Assembly (NCBI GenBank): GCA_934045905.1
Contig: OW203762.1
Location: 4,340,001-4,404,000, forward strand
Source: Leuctra nigra
Taxonomy: Eukaryota; Arthropoda; Insecta; Plecoptera; Leuctridae
Direction: 5' to 3'
Length of the DNA: 64,000 nt
How positions within the stretch are numbered: the first letter of the stretch is position 1; every line of letters begins with the position of its first letter. Shown piece by piece: positions 1-9,797 of the stretch. The notes under the pieces are model-generated. The model was not told the DNA's origin. It was given only the letters and a program-made list of their open reading frames with translations, and searched no databases. A program made the translations under genes and the position numbers.

Positions 1-375
1 TAAGAGAAATTAAGAAGTAATTTGAAGAATTTCTATGAAAACATCGACCAAAATGTGTGTTTAAATCGCGTTTAAAATGCACTAAATTATGCAGTGAAAT
101 TCAAAAATTTCCATGGCCTGGGAGGCCTACCCGCGAGATGCTCTGGTGCCCTCCCCTTGACATAATCAGATGCTATTTGACACGTTACTACACAAATCCA
201 CAGGCGACGCAGCAGGATTGACAATAATTGAAAAAGTGTCATCAAATATTTAAACATTTACACAAAAAGATGCATTTATATAAAAAAATTTACGGTACAG
301 GCAATTAAGAAAGTAAGGGGGTCCCAAAAATATCTTGCAGGGGGGGGGGGACTGAAGTTACGCCACTATCCATAT
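1..375. mobile_element. Probable end of a hAT-like transposon
   Basis: The stretch ends near 359-375 with a run of G followed by ACTGAAGTTACGCCACT. Read on the minus strand this begins AGTGGCGTAACTTCAG, which resembles the CAGTGGCG-type terminal inverted repeats of hAT elements such as the one at 4735. The GC-rich patch at about 110-160 stands out from the AT-rich surroundings and resembles the GC-rich patch inside the 4735-5023 element. The other terminus would lie left of the window. No transposase reading frame is seen. Classification rests on one terminus only. Confidence 0.3.
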
Positions 376-689
376 TAACGAAACGGCATTGTTTCTTAGA
401 GATGAAATATTATTTTGTCTAAGTTGAGTGGAATCGTTGGTTGTTTATAGTCATAAGCCGGGTTCACACAGTAATTAATTGTACAACGGAACGATTTTCC
501 TATCATATGCCAATCACAAGCAAGGTATTGTTGGTGTCTACGATTTTTCTCCGTGGCTAAAAATAAAATTAAAGTAATGTGAACCCACCCACTACTCATT
601 TTTGCTTGGAGCAGCACAGAGATAAGTAAAGTAACATAATCTCAAGGACCAATAGAAATAAATTGAGATTTCTATCAGAATTGTCAATA
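376..689. other. Stretch with no recognisable feature
   Basis: AT-rich sequence. Short open frames here have no recognisable protein signature, and no repeat structure was found. Confidence 0.5.
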
Positions 690-850
690 CCTGTTATATA
701 TTTTTTTAATTTTAATTAATTTTAATTTATTATAAATGAAATACATTTCAGCATAGCCCCGCTAAACCAACAATGGCTTGTCGGCAGGTTTACTAAATTC
801 AATTACAAATTACAATATAAAATAAAACACTCTCAGATCATCAACCCTTG
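690..850 (-). mobile_element. Possible 3' end of a non-LTR retrotransposon
   Basis: On the minus strand this reads as a short GC-containing stem-loop region (GCCGACAAGCC ... GCGGGGCT) followed by a tail rich in TAAT/TTAAAA. The arrangement resembles the 3' end of the better supported LINE fragment ending near 10804, which also has a stem-loop shortly before an A-rich tail. No coding part is present and no target duplication was identified. Confidence 0.25.
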
Positions 851-960
851 TGACTGTTACACAATTCAAAGTAACATAAAGTAAAGACAAAAATAATAGT
901 ATAATTTTAATTACCAAATTTTAATTTTAATTACCTATCTGTGTAGGTTCAAGTGTAGAA

Positions 961-1620
961 AAAATGCTTTCCGCTCGATTGGAGTGCCGAAATTAATTTT
1001 TGCATATATCGAAATTGTTTACAGTGACGTGCCTTCAATTTTGTTGGTGGTCATCTTGGAAAATATGGCGGAAAACGTATATTTTACAAATTATTTAATT
1101 GTTGGCAGTGGTAGATGAAAGGTTGAAAAATTATGAAATAATTCTGAATTCACTAAAACTAACTCAATACGCCGTGAACGAATTTTATTTTTTCATTGTT
1201 GGAATTTACTAATCACGTTTCTGTGTTTTTTTGCTCTCAATTTATTACGAATCGAGTGGACTTAGACTAATATATGTGGAATTACAATTTGTAGACAATT
1301 TCATTGTAAACAATACGCGTTTTTTTATTTAAAAAAAAATTTAATTTTTTAACAAAATTGGTTTACGGCGTTTTTTTATTTTAATTTAAGTCCCCATTTT
1401 TGAGTTCGTTTTAATGAATAATTTCATAATTTTTCAACATTTCCTCTACCAACAATTAAATAATTTGTAAAATGCACGTTTTCCGCTCGTTTCCGCCATA
1501 TTTTCCAAGATGGCCACCAACATAATTGAAGGCACGTCAGGTCATTTTAAGAAAGATGTAAACAATCGATAATTATTAAAAAATCAATTTCGGGACTCCA
1601 ATCGAGCGGAATTACATTTG
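961..1620. mobile_element. Fold-back (MITE-like) element, about 660 bp
   Basis: The two ends are long inverted repeats. The left arm runs from about 961 to 1180 and contains TTCCGCTCGATTGGAGTGCC and later TCATCTTGGAAAATATGGCG. The right arm, about 1385-1620, carries the reverse complement in the same order with scattered mismatches and small gaps. The unpaired middle (about 1180-1385) is AT-rich. No transposase is encoded. The exact termini and target duplication are unclear, so no superfamily is assigned. Confidence 0.7.
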
Positions 1621-2020
1621 CTCCTATACTATATGATATTACAAGATATCCTATTAATTAGTGAACATACAACATACAAAAAAATTAAATTTCAGATTAC
1701 AATACACATTGAGATATTTGCCAAAATTGCTTCAAATTCGAATTATCTTTTACGAAAAATTAAAAAAATGAGGTGCTAAATGGGGGATTCTGTCAAACCA
1801 GATGAATATCTACAGATTATATTTCATGTATCTAAAGTTTCCACAATAAATGGCATCGCACAATTTAAATTTCTTTCTAAAAGACGCCAAAATCGCTTCA
1901 AATTGTATTCCTTTGTGTCAATCATTCCTTTGTGTTTGACAAATATGAGGTATGTTCAATTTTAGTCAGTTTGAGGTGTTTTTAGTAAAATTGATGTTTT
2001 AATGTTGTGTCTAAGTTCGG
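1621..2020. other. AT-rich stretch without a supported gene
   Basis: No repeat or coding signal recognised. The short open frame at 1780-1965 has no family signature and is not supported. Confidence 0.5.
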
Positions 2021-2023
2021 CCT

Positions 2024-2830
2024 GCTGGCCGGATAGCTCATTGGGTTGAGCTCTCACCCGTAGGCAGTGTTGTGACTTATCAAGGTATTTTTTTTTATCT
2101 ATTTTCTTATCTAGATAATTACATAATTTGATATCTTTATCTTTATCTAGATACAAATATTGTTATCTATTGACAATTATCTAGATAAAAAATATAAAAT
2201 TCAAAATTCATTTAAATGTAAAAACATGCACAAACCTCAAATGTCAGATGATATGAAAAAGGAAAATCATCACCGTTTAGTCGCAATAGTTGGCTTGTTT
2301 AGACGCCCCATTTTTTAAAAAACTTGAGTTCCGAATTTAGGATTCGAAATTAATTACGGAACAGTGTAGTATTTGGTAAAAACAAATTATCCATTATCTA
2401 TTACAGTTATCTTGATAATTTTTTTTAACTGTTTCTATTATCTAGATGATTTCTTGGAAATTTATCTACTATCTTATCTAGATACATTTTTGGCAGGTTA
2501 TTTTTATCTTTATCTAGATAAAGATACCTGGTTTAAGTCCCGGTTTGGTACGACAACTTTGTCAATGCAAGCTAATCAAGGTATTGTATAAATCGGCCCT
2601 AAATCGTATCATTGAGCGAGCGAGCGTCTCTTATTTGCCCTTATGGCACGGACCTAGCTGTTATTTTAACATGTTTTTTTCTTCCCTGCATATTATAAGG
2701 TCGAGGTCGCTTCGTTTGTCTGATAGTGCTGAAATTGTGCACACGCGTATGGACCGCCTCTGGGGTTTGCAGACCGAAATTTGTTTGAAATCCGTTCATA
2801 GGTTAAAAATATAATAAATAAAATACATTC
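2024..2830 (+). mobile_element. tRNA-derived SINE, interrupted between its A and B boxes
   Basis: GGCCGGATAGCTCATTGGGT at 2029-2048 with the following TTGAGCTC looks like the acceptor, D-arm and A box of a tRNA. A B-box-like GGTTTAAGTCCCGG lies at about 2530-2543, where a tRNA would place it some 30 nt further on, so about 460 bp have been inserted between them. A unique-looking body and an A-rich tail (AAAATATAATAAATAAAATA, about 2807-2826) follow. The body at about 2605-2790 is a distant reverse-orientation relative of the interspersed repeat that ends near 6865 and 11012 (shared GAGCGAGCG, CTTATGGCAC and TGTGCACACG-like blocks). Confidence 0.5.
2073..2530. mobile_element. Non-autonomous hAT-like insertion rich in TTATCTAGATAA
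   Basis: This stretch interrupts the SINE. It begins CAGTGTTGTGACTTATCAAG, a hAT-like CAGTG start, and is packed at both ends with variants of TTATCTAGATAA and TTATCTTTATCTAGATA in inverted orientation (GGTATTTTTTTTTATCT on the left, AGATAAAGATACC on the right). No clean 8-bp target duplication was found, so the right terminus may be eroded. No coding capacity. Confidence 0.45.
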
Positions 2831-3104
2831 TATTAATTGGCGGAAAGACTAAAATGAAGCTAAAATTTTGCATGGTTTTTACCACCATTACTCGTACATG
2901 TGCTCACTTATCAACGCGTTACGTTACATTGATCATTTTACAAGTATATTAATGAGAACATGTTTCCAAGATCTTATCTCTTTTATAATAATGGCATAAT
3001 GGTAGCATAAATAATATAAAAATGTTAGCAAAATTGTGTATAAACTTGGCAAGATCTTGGTAAGATAAAAAAAGATCATGCCTCACAAAATGGTATCCAC
3101 AAGT

Positions 3105-3170
3105 GTAAAATATATGCAAAAGGGAATCGAACCAGGCATTCTTACTTGGAGTTCAAGAGATCTGCCATCG
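3105..3170 (-). mobile_element. Possible tRNA-derived SINE head
   Basis: On the minus strand GGTTCGATTCCC (about 3122-3133) fits a polymerase III B box almost perfectly. The upstream minus-strand sequence TGGCAGATCTCTTGAACTCC is a weak A-box match. No full cloverleaf can be drawn, so this is at most a decayed SINE or tRNA relic. Confidence 0.3.
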
Positions 3171-3463
3171 AAATAATTTCTGTTGATGGACTGAATGAAT
3201 GGAATGTTGTGGTGTGGAGTTTGTTTACATTATCTCGGACTATTTACGAGCTGTACGTGACTGGAAGCCAGCCTGGGATTATTATCACAACTGTCAAGAT
3301 GACGAATGATCGTAAAGAGCTCATGTTACACTTATATCTAAAATTTTGAGTTGGTCTCTCCGTGAACGGAGGTCTTAAGGCAGAAATTCAGATCGCTCCG
3401 GTAGCAAGAAATGGGTCAGCAATACGATTATTGCTGCCACAGCCATACCATTTTTTTCCGTGC

Positions 3464-4386
3464 AGACGCCAAAAGTGCATATGTGGTAAAAATTTCAAAT
3501 CGATCGGTTCAGCCGCTTAGGCTGTGGCGGTGATAGCAACGTTTCCTGATATCATCATCATCATCATCATCATCAGATACCAGGGACCCGAACCTATATT
3601 AATAAAGGTTCAGGTTCCGGTTCCGGTTCCACAATTTTATTTTATAAAGGTTCGGGTTCCGGTTCCGGTTCTAAAACAAATATTCTTAAAGGTTCGGTTC
3701 CGGTTCCTGCATAAAGGTTCCGGGTTCCGGTTTCGGTTCTCAAATTTTAAATCAAACTATATTATAAAACTTCAGTATTACCTAAATCAAATTTAATGGA
3801 ATTATTTGATTTGGATTTTGTCCTATGAATGAAGCACTGGCGTAGGCAGTGTCTGTATAAAATTCACAGGATGGTGTGCCGAGTAAATATCAGAGTAGAC
3901 AGTATAGTGGCTGCAATTTTCTCCATAAGACAACGTAAACATTCATTTTTCCTAAGCTATCATATTCAATTGTCGGCAATGCAGTTCTCATCGCAGTAGT
4001 CAGATTCAAAAATTGAAAACTCGAGCAGCGTTTGCATATGAAGAATCATAATTTCTTGTCAAGAATTAAAAATTTCTACAAAAAACACACATTGGAAATT
4101 TTATCAAAAAATAAACTTTATACAACTTTGTGATATATATACAAGTGATATACATGATTTTTTATTAAAAGAAGGAACCTTAAAGAACCTTTAAGAACCT
4201 TTAATAACCTAATTGATTATAAAGGTTCGAGTTCCGGTTCTTTGGGAAAAAAGTATAACGGTTCCGGTTCCGGTTCTGGTTCCGAAATTATAAAGGTTCA
4301 TACCGGTTCTAGGTTCCGTTTCCGGTTACGGTTCGGGTCCCTGTCAGTACCTTTTAAAAGGGATGTAATTTCACTGTTTTCACGGC
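3464..4386 (+). repeat. Interspersed repeat split by a MITE; inverse copy at 12174-12313
   Basis: The flanks 3464-3580 and 4344-4386 together match the reverse complement of about 12174-12313. Shared landmarks are CAGACGCCAAAAGTGCA, GGTAAAAATTTCAA, GGCTGTGGCGGTGATAGC, GATATCATCA and TTTTAAAAGGGATGTAATTT. The copy near 12.2 kb lacks the element at 3581-4343 and so shows the uninterrupted arrangement. A short (ATC)n expansion at about 3551-3574 is specific to this copy. Confidence 0.7.
3581..4343. mobile_element. hAT-like MITE built from GGTTCCGGTTCC repeats
   Basis: The element starts CAGGGACCCGAACC and ends GGTTCGGGTCCCTG, a perfect 14-bp terminal inverted repeat with a CAGGG start as in many hAT elements. 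Inside each end are clusters of AAAGGTTCCGGTTCC-like units (about 3604-3740 and 4222-4340) around an AT-rich core. Flanks read TCAGATAC on the left and TCAGTACC on the right, an imperfect 8-bp target duplication. The paralogous repeat at 12174-12313 lacks the insertion. The apparent open frames over the GGTTCC units are repeat artefacts. Confidence 0.75.
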
Positions 4387-4396
4387 CCTCTAGGGA

Positions 4397-4726
4397 CGAA
4401 CTTTCCACACACAAAAATGTCGGTATATGTAATGAAAACTATTGGGTCTACGGGGAGGGGGCGCATAGCCGATGGGAAATTTTGAATTCTAAAATAGATT
4501 TAAAATGGTTTACAAGTACTTAGCCACTTCACTTTCTGAAGTAGCTATAGGTAATTTTTTAGTTTTGTCTTTACACAAACACAGTTAAAAAAAAAACTCA
4601 TATATTATAGGGACCATTACAAAATTCTATACGGTCGGGGACAGGCAAAGATGAACCCAGTTTAGCATTGCTTAGCATAGTAGCATAGTAGCATATAGGG
4701 CGGCCCATTGCTAGAGCGGGTTCTTC
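4397..4726. other. No recognisable feature
   Basis: AT-rich stretch with a short AGCATAGT repetition near 4668-4694. No gene or transposon structure is supported. Confidence 0.45.
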
Positions 4727-4734
4727 TTTACCTG

Positions 4735-5023
4735 CAGTGGCGGCTATTACAGTGTGCAAGGTGTGACAATTGCACACCTGATCATCCAAGAAAATTATTT
4801 AAAAGTGCTCCCTAATCCAGGAAGTAGGAAGTTAAATATTTTGTCTAATCATTTTGCTCTCCAAAAGACGTAAAAATGCATCAATTTCAAACAAAAGATA
4901 CAAAAATATCGGGGGTTATGCGCCCCGGCCCCGCATCTGCTGGGGGCTCGCCTCTTAGAGTACTTTCTTCTACGTCCTTCTATGTAATTGAACACCTGTT
5001 GTAAAGCCAAATAGCCGCCACTG
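4735..5023. mobile_element. hAT MITE with perfect 8-bp target duplication
   Basis: Terminal inverted repeats are CAGTGGCGGCTATT on the left and AATAGCCGCCACTG on the right. The flanking octamer TTTACCTG is present intact on both sides (4727-4734 and 5024-5031). An 8-bp duplication and a CAGTGG start are typical of the hAT superfamily. The 289-bp interior carries a GC-rich block (about 4913-4954) but no transposase, so it is non-autonomous. Confidence 0.85.
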
Positions 5024-5045
5024 TTTACCTGTCACCGACCTTACG

Positions 5046-5182
5046 CACTGGAGTACTTTATGACGTATGGTACGATCTCAATCTGTTGAATATGATATTT
5101 CTCGTACTTTATTTCTATCGTAAAATAATCGTATTGAACACTGTCGGGTCATGCCATACGTCATAAAGTACTCCTACCAGTG
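5046..5182. mobile_element. Short MITE, 137 bp
   Basis: CACTGGAGTACTTTATGACG at the left end is mirrored at the right by CGTCATAAAGTACTCCTACC followed by AGTG, a terminal inverted repeat of about 27 bp with a 3-nt difference near the tip. The AT-rich middle has no coding capacity. It sits 14 bp from the neighbouring hAT MITE's right target duplication. No certain target duplication was seen. Confidence 0.65.
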
Positions 5183-5264
5183 TGTGGCATTATTTAGTCC
5201 ACGAAGCTTGAAAGTGTTGCTAATGTCCGAACCGAATGTTTGTAACATTCTGTTTATATGAGAC

Positions 5265-6865
5265 TACTACTAGGAAAACGCTCTGTGTAACGCGTTGATG
5301 AGCGAGCACGGACACGCGCAAAACCTCGAACCGAAATTATGTCTATCGAAAATATCATTAAAAGCCAATAATTCTTGAAATTCGTCAGACTTGTAGGTAT
5401 AAAAATCTCCAAATATTCCTGAAGTATTAGTCCCAATAACCATGCAAAGGTTTAAGTTGATCGATTGAACCTTTATGATTAAAATGTTCCTTGTCAATAT
5501 TAAAAAATCATAGGATCTATTTAAAAAAAATATACCTGGGACCACTCATATGATAAAAGTGTGTGTACTAACACAATATTAGACGATCTGTTGAACGGTC
5601 ATACCAGTTTCCTACGTTTGAAAGTTGCTCTAACTACCTTGGAACTATAAAGAGTCGAAGTAGCCGTGATCAACATTTTTGAGTTTTTTGACAGCCAACA
5701 CGCAAAATGTCCGTAAAATGTCAATAACGTTTGGATTTAAGGGGAATGTACACTGAATTTTGTATCTCAGCTAATATAAGTGGCACAACGTTCAGATTTT
5801 AGAATCAAATAACAACTTACTCAAAAAAAAAATAATTCAAAAAAAAAGTTTTTGGACAAATTTTATGGATTTTATTTAGTTTTTATGCATAAAAACATAC
5901 ATCCACCAAATTTGCTACTCCTTTTTTGTATTTCAAAATACAAAAAATTACATAGTTTTTTTTAGTTACCAGAGGCACACTGCATAAAACAACGTGGAGT
6001 TTTTCTAATAAATTTACTTATTTTAGGAGTTAAAATTTTTTGAATATATACATTTCTGATTTTACTACTTTAACCTATTAATTTGACATATTTAGTGCTA
6101 TTATTTTTTAAAAATGTATTCAAACATTTTTTACTGATAAAATAAGTAAATTTATTTGAAAAACTCCACGTTGTTTTATGCAGTGTGCCTCTGGTAACTA
6201 AAAAAAAAATTAATTTTTTGTATTTTGAAAATACCAAAAAAGGAGTAGCAAATTTGGTGGATGTATGTTTTTAAGCAAAAAACTAAATAAAATCCGTAAA
6301 ATTGGTAAAAAAAGTATTTTTTTTTTTTTTTTTTTGAGTAAGTTGTTATTTGATTCTAAAGTTTGAAGGTTGTGCCACTTATATTAGATGAGTCCAAAAT
6401 TCAGTGTACATTCCCCTTAAACACAGATAAGTCTGAAAATTGTCAAAAATACAGATAATGTTGGTACCAATGACCACGCGAAGTTTTAAGTTGATCGCTC
6501 AATCGGTTCTAGTTTAAATTTCAAAAATCATATGAAATATTTTTTTTACATTTTAACCAATGGGAGGATTTGGCTGAAACTTTGTATGATTGGGTACAAT
6601 GTTGGTTGCAATGACTTTGCTAAATTTCAAATTGATCGGAGCAACCAATCGAAAGATATTTTTTTTTAAACTTGAGCCAATTACAGGAGCCCGTTCAAAA
6701 ACGATCCCAGGGACCGCATAGATTACGTTAGCATGTGTGCAAAGTTTCAGATCTATTGAATGTGCGGTTTAGCCTGGGCTGTGCGGACAAAAAAAAAAAA
6801 AAAACAAAAAACACACAGAGAAAGTGCCATAAGAGTACCGTGGTGACGCTCGCTACGCTCGCTCA
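5265..6865 (+). repeat. Interspersed repeat family A, copy 1 (split by a fold-back element)
   Basis: Begins near ACTAGGAAAACGCTCTGTGT and ends with a poly(A)-like run and GTGACGCTCGCTACGCTCGC. The two parts 5265-5740 and 6417-6865 align in order with copy 2, which starts near 7108 and ends near 11012. Shared landmarks include GATGAGCGAGCACGGA, CCTCGAACCGAAATTATGTC, GACAGCCAACACGCAAAATG and CAGGAGCCCGTTCAAAAACG. No coding capacity is apparent. The family cannot be named from sequence alone. Confidence 0.75.
5741..6416. mobile_element. Fold-back element with about 285-bp arms, flanked by TTAA
   Basis: The left arm (5741 to about 6026) starts GGGGAATGTACACTGAATTT, and the right arm (about 6139-6416) ends with its complement AAATTCAGTGTACATTCCCC. 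Arms pair almost throughout, including CACACTGCATAAAACAACGT. TTAA flanks both sides (5737-5740, 6417-6420), as in piggyBac-like insertions, although a TA target as in Tc1/mariner would fit equally. The insertion interrupts repeat family A, whose copy 2 lacks it. No transposase. Confidence 0.8.
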
Positions 6866-7107
6866 ATAATGAAATTTTATATTTTCCATATATAATAGAT
6901 ATTGATGATACTAGATTTATTTCGCTGAACTAAAAACAATTGAATTCTTAATTTTTCTAAGAAATATTGTTTTAACTGTACAGCAAATCAAAGTAAAAGC
7001 AAATAATGTTCATAATTATTTTGTAATGTCTTCTGAACTGAACATCAAATCAGTACCTACCAACTTCTGATATTTTATTCACTGAACAGCATACGATATT
7101 GATTATT
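6866..7107. other. AT-rich spacer
   Basis: Sequence between the two family A copies. No gene or repeat recognised. Confidence 0.4.
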
Positions 7108-7423
7108 ACTAGGAGAACGCTCTGTGTGACTCGTTGATGAGCGAGCACGGATACACGCAACACCTCGAACCGAAATTATGTCAATCGAAAATGGCATTAA
7201 ATAAAATAATTCTTGAATTTCGTCACAGACTTATATAAAAAATATTGGTCCCAATAACCTTGCTAAGTTTTAAGTTGATCGATTAACCCTTTGATTTAAC
7301 GGTTCCTTGTTAAGTTTCAAAAATCACAGGATATCTTTAAAAAAATATACCTGGGACCACTCATACGATATGATATTAGTGTGTACACAATATCAGATCA
7401 ATCTGTTGAACGGTCATTATTAG

Positions 7424-7614
7424 TGTTAAAGATGTAATGTTGGCACCACTGACTTCTTATATCTATGTGTAGTACACGAGCTGTGTTGCATACGACGCAC
7501 GAGTTGTCAGCAATCATGCCGAAGCATGACGATTGTACTTGTCAAGAGTGTTGTCAATAAATACTATTTCTCAATAGTCTATGTTCATTTATTGTGATAA
7601 GTACCAATCCAACA
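7424..7614 (+). repeat. 5' LTR of the gypsy element, 191 bp
   Basis: It starts TGTTAAAGATGTAATGTTGG and ends CCAATCCAACA, directly before TGGTATCAGAAGTG, which fits a tRNA primer binding site. The start is confirmed independently: the same bases recur inverted at 8678 behind a polypurine tract. An AATAAATA polyadenylation-like signal lies at about 7556-7563. Confidence 0.7.
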
Positions 7615-7731
7615 TGGTATCAGAAGTGTACCACGCGTGCTGAATGAAAAGTAAGCATCTACAACCGAAGTTGTCGCGTAAGTAAAGACGAAAAGAAATT
7701 TCGTCTTGGCCGTGTAAAATCAAGAATCAAG

Positions 7732-8676
7732 ATGGCGTCATCAGCACACAAACCACCAGCCGAGCTCAAACTGGATGGAAACGTCTGTGAAGAATGGCGA
7801 CGTTGGCGGCAGAAATTTGAGATTTACATGAAAGCAACCAAAGCCAACGCAGAGAAACAAGACACGCAAGTAGCAATTTTGTTAAGCTTTATTGGTGATG
7901 AAGCCCTAACTGCATTTAACACCTTTAAATTCGAAAAGGAAGAGGATAAAAATGTGCTGAAAACCGTGTTAGATGAATTTGAAAAGTATTGCTCACCTCA
8001 AAAGAATGTTGTTTTCGAACGGTTCAAGTTTTTTGGAATCAAACAAAGAGAATCCCAGCCATTTGATCAATTCCTCACAGAACTAAAGAATGCTGCTAGA
8101 TCATGTGAGTTTGAACAACAAGAGGACAGTTTGATTAGAGACAGGATTGTGCTAGGTATTGCAGACAGTAAGCTGCAAGAGCGTTTGCTAAGTGAGACGA
8201 ATCTGAATCTTAGTAAAGCTGCTAATCTGTGTCGAATTTACCAGGAAGGTAAAGCAAAAGCTCTAGAAGTTCGTGAATCGAACAACGGCGAACAATCGAA
8301 TCGAACATCGACCACGGTAGCTGCTGTGAAATCGAAGCAGTTCTTCACGAAGAAGAAGTCCGAGGAGAAGACTCAAGAGAAGACGTCCGAGAAGATTTAC
8401 GACTGCAAGAAATGTGGTTACGATCACAAGCGAGGTCGTTGCCCTGCATATGGAAAGAATTGTGCAAAGTGCGGCGATTTGAATCATTTTGCGAAATGTT
8501 GTGAAAAAGTGAAGAAGGGTTACAAGAAGAAATCCGTCAATGACGTCGAAGCGTCAAGTGCATCGAGTGACGATGATGATGTTGAAAGTGAGGACGAAAA
8601 CAATCAGAATCGGGAATACAGACTCATTCTCAATGTAGGGAGTAAGAAGTCAGTGGTGCCAACATTACATCTTTAA
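7732..8676 (+). CDS. Gag polyprotein of a Ty3/gypsy retrotransposon, 3'-truncated
   Basis: Frame of 314 codons from the first ATG after the leader. Residues about 10-210 form a helical capsid-like region of the retrotransposon gag type (WRRWRQKFEIYMKA near the start, then FDQFLTELKNAARSCEF, LSKAANLCRIYQEG). Two zinc-knuckle-like motifs follow: C225-X2-C228-X3-H232-X4-C237 and C244-X2-C247-X4-H252-X4-C257, then lysine-rich and acidic stretches. The protein would assemble particles and bind element RNA. The last 11 codons are not gag: they read through the inverted LTR fragment (8643-8678) to a chance stop. Protease and pol are absent, so the copy is defective. Confidence 0.8.
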   Translation: MASSAHKPPAELKLDGNVCEEWRRWRQKFEIYMKATKANAEKQDTQVAILLSFIGDEALTAFNTFKFEKEEDKNVLKTVLDEFEKYCSPQKNVVFERFKFFGIKQRESQPFDQFLTELKNAARSCEFEQQEDSLIRDRIVLGIADSKLQERLLSETNLNLSKAANLCRIYQEGKAKALEVRESNNGEQSNRTSTTVAAVKSKQFFTKKKSEEKTQEKTSEKIYDCKKCGYDHKRGRCPAYGKNCAKCGDLNHFAKCCEKVKKGYKKKSVNDVEASSASSDDDDVESEDENNQNREYRLILNVGSKKSVVPTLHL

Positions 8677-9206
8677 CATCCCCCCACTTATTTTTTTATG
8701 AAAGGACACTTGAATAATATAATCATGATTAATACAATGTAAAACAATAGATTAAAACATTGCAATACACAAAGCTTAAGTTCAATGAATAATACTAAAT
8801 ATTAACAATCATATTAATTAGTATCATAATCATCAAATTTTTTCGTTTGAAACTTTCTGCTCTAACTACCTTGCCTTGCCTTGAACTGAAGATTCGAAGT
8901 CGCCGTGAATTTGACAGCCAACACGCAAAATGTCCCTAGAATTACAATGAAAATAACGACAGATTAGACTGGAAATTGGCAAAAATATCTTAAATGTTGG
9001 TACCAATGACCATGCAAAGTTTTTAGTTGGTCGGTCAATCGGTTCTAGTTTAAATTTCAAAAATCACAGGAAAAATGGTTTCAAATTTAAACCAATGGGA
9101 GAATTTTGCTGAAACTTTTTATGATTGGGTAAAATGTTGGTTGCAATGACTTTGCTAAATTTCAAATTGAGCAGAGCAACCAATCGAAAGATATTTTTTT
9201 AAACTT

Positions 9207-9797
9207 AATGTAAGCTCAATATGTAAGAGAGTCAGGTTTGCCCTGTTCCAATTCTACAACCTAAGAGATGTACTACCTCCTCATACGCTTAAAACTGTGT
9301 ACTATGCCATTGTTCAGTCAACTCTACAATATGGGATCATTGCTTGGGGAAGCACATATGACTCTACACTGAAACCCCTAAAAACCCTCCAAAACGCAGT
9401 CCTAAAAATAATGTTGCATGCATCAAGGAGGCTGTCGACTGAATTAGTCTACGAATATACACAAGTTCTTTCTATACGCAAGCTCTTTGCTCACGCAGTT
9501 CTTAAATATGTTCATAAATCCAAAGAAGCAAACCAACAACCATCTCCTATAATTAAGATACATAACACCCGAGCTAGAACTGCGCAGAAATCCCTCGTTC
9601 AGAGAGTGAACAAGAGCATATCTCAGCATAGTATCATTTACCTTGGCTCAAAAATTTACAACATGCTGCCTGCCGAATTGAGAAATGCTGACTCAAATAG
9701 ATTATTCGGCAAACTAACTAAGTTGTGGCTATTGGAAGTCCCTACTCGTGATCTTGACAATGTAATCAATAGTATAATATCAAAAGTTAGTGAATGA
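9207..9797 (+). pseudogene. C-terminal fragment of a CR1/Jockey-type reverse transcriptase
   Basis: The frame is open from the 5' truncation point to the TGA at 9795-9797; there is no start codon of its own. VYYAIVQSTLQYGIIAWGST followed by LKPLKTLQNAVLKIML is the region just after the polymerase domain (thumb and C-terminal part) seen in CR1, Jockey and related LINE ORF2 proteins. The endonuclease and the catalytic YxDD motif lie upstream and are missing, so the fragment cannot act. No internal stops or frameshifts, so the insertion may be fairly young. Confidence 0.75.

Larger units (their letters stand above)
7424..8825 (+). mobile_element. Rearranged, internally deleted Ty3/gypsy LTR retrotransposon
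   Basis: In order: a 5' LTR (7424-7614, TG...CA), a primer binding site starting TGGTATCAGAAGTG (7615), a leader, gag (7732-8676), then an abrupt junction to the 3' end of the element in inverted orientation. At 8643-8678 the sequence is the exact reverse complement of the first 36 nt of the LTR. The next bases, read on the minus strand, are the polypurine tract AAGTGGGGGGA directly before TGTTAAAG. Stretch 8679-8825 would be the internal 3' end, also inverted. Pol and most of the 3' LTR are missing. The insertion splits repeat family A. Confidence 0.7.

Noticed and set aside
3524..4523. Open frames with GSGSGS or VPVPVP repeats
   Set aside because: They are translations of the GGTTCC units of the MITE at 3581-4343.
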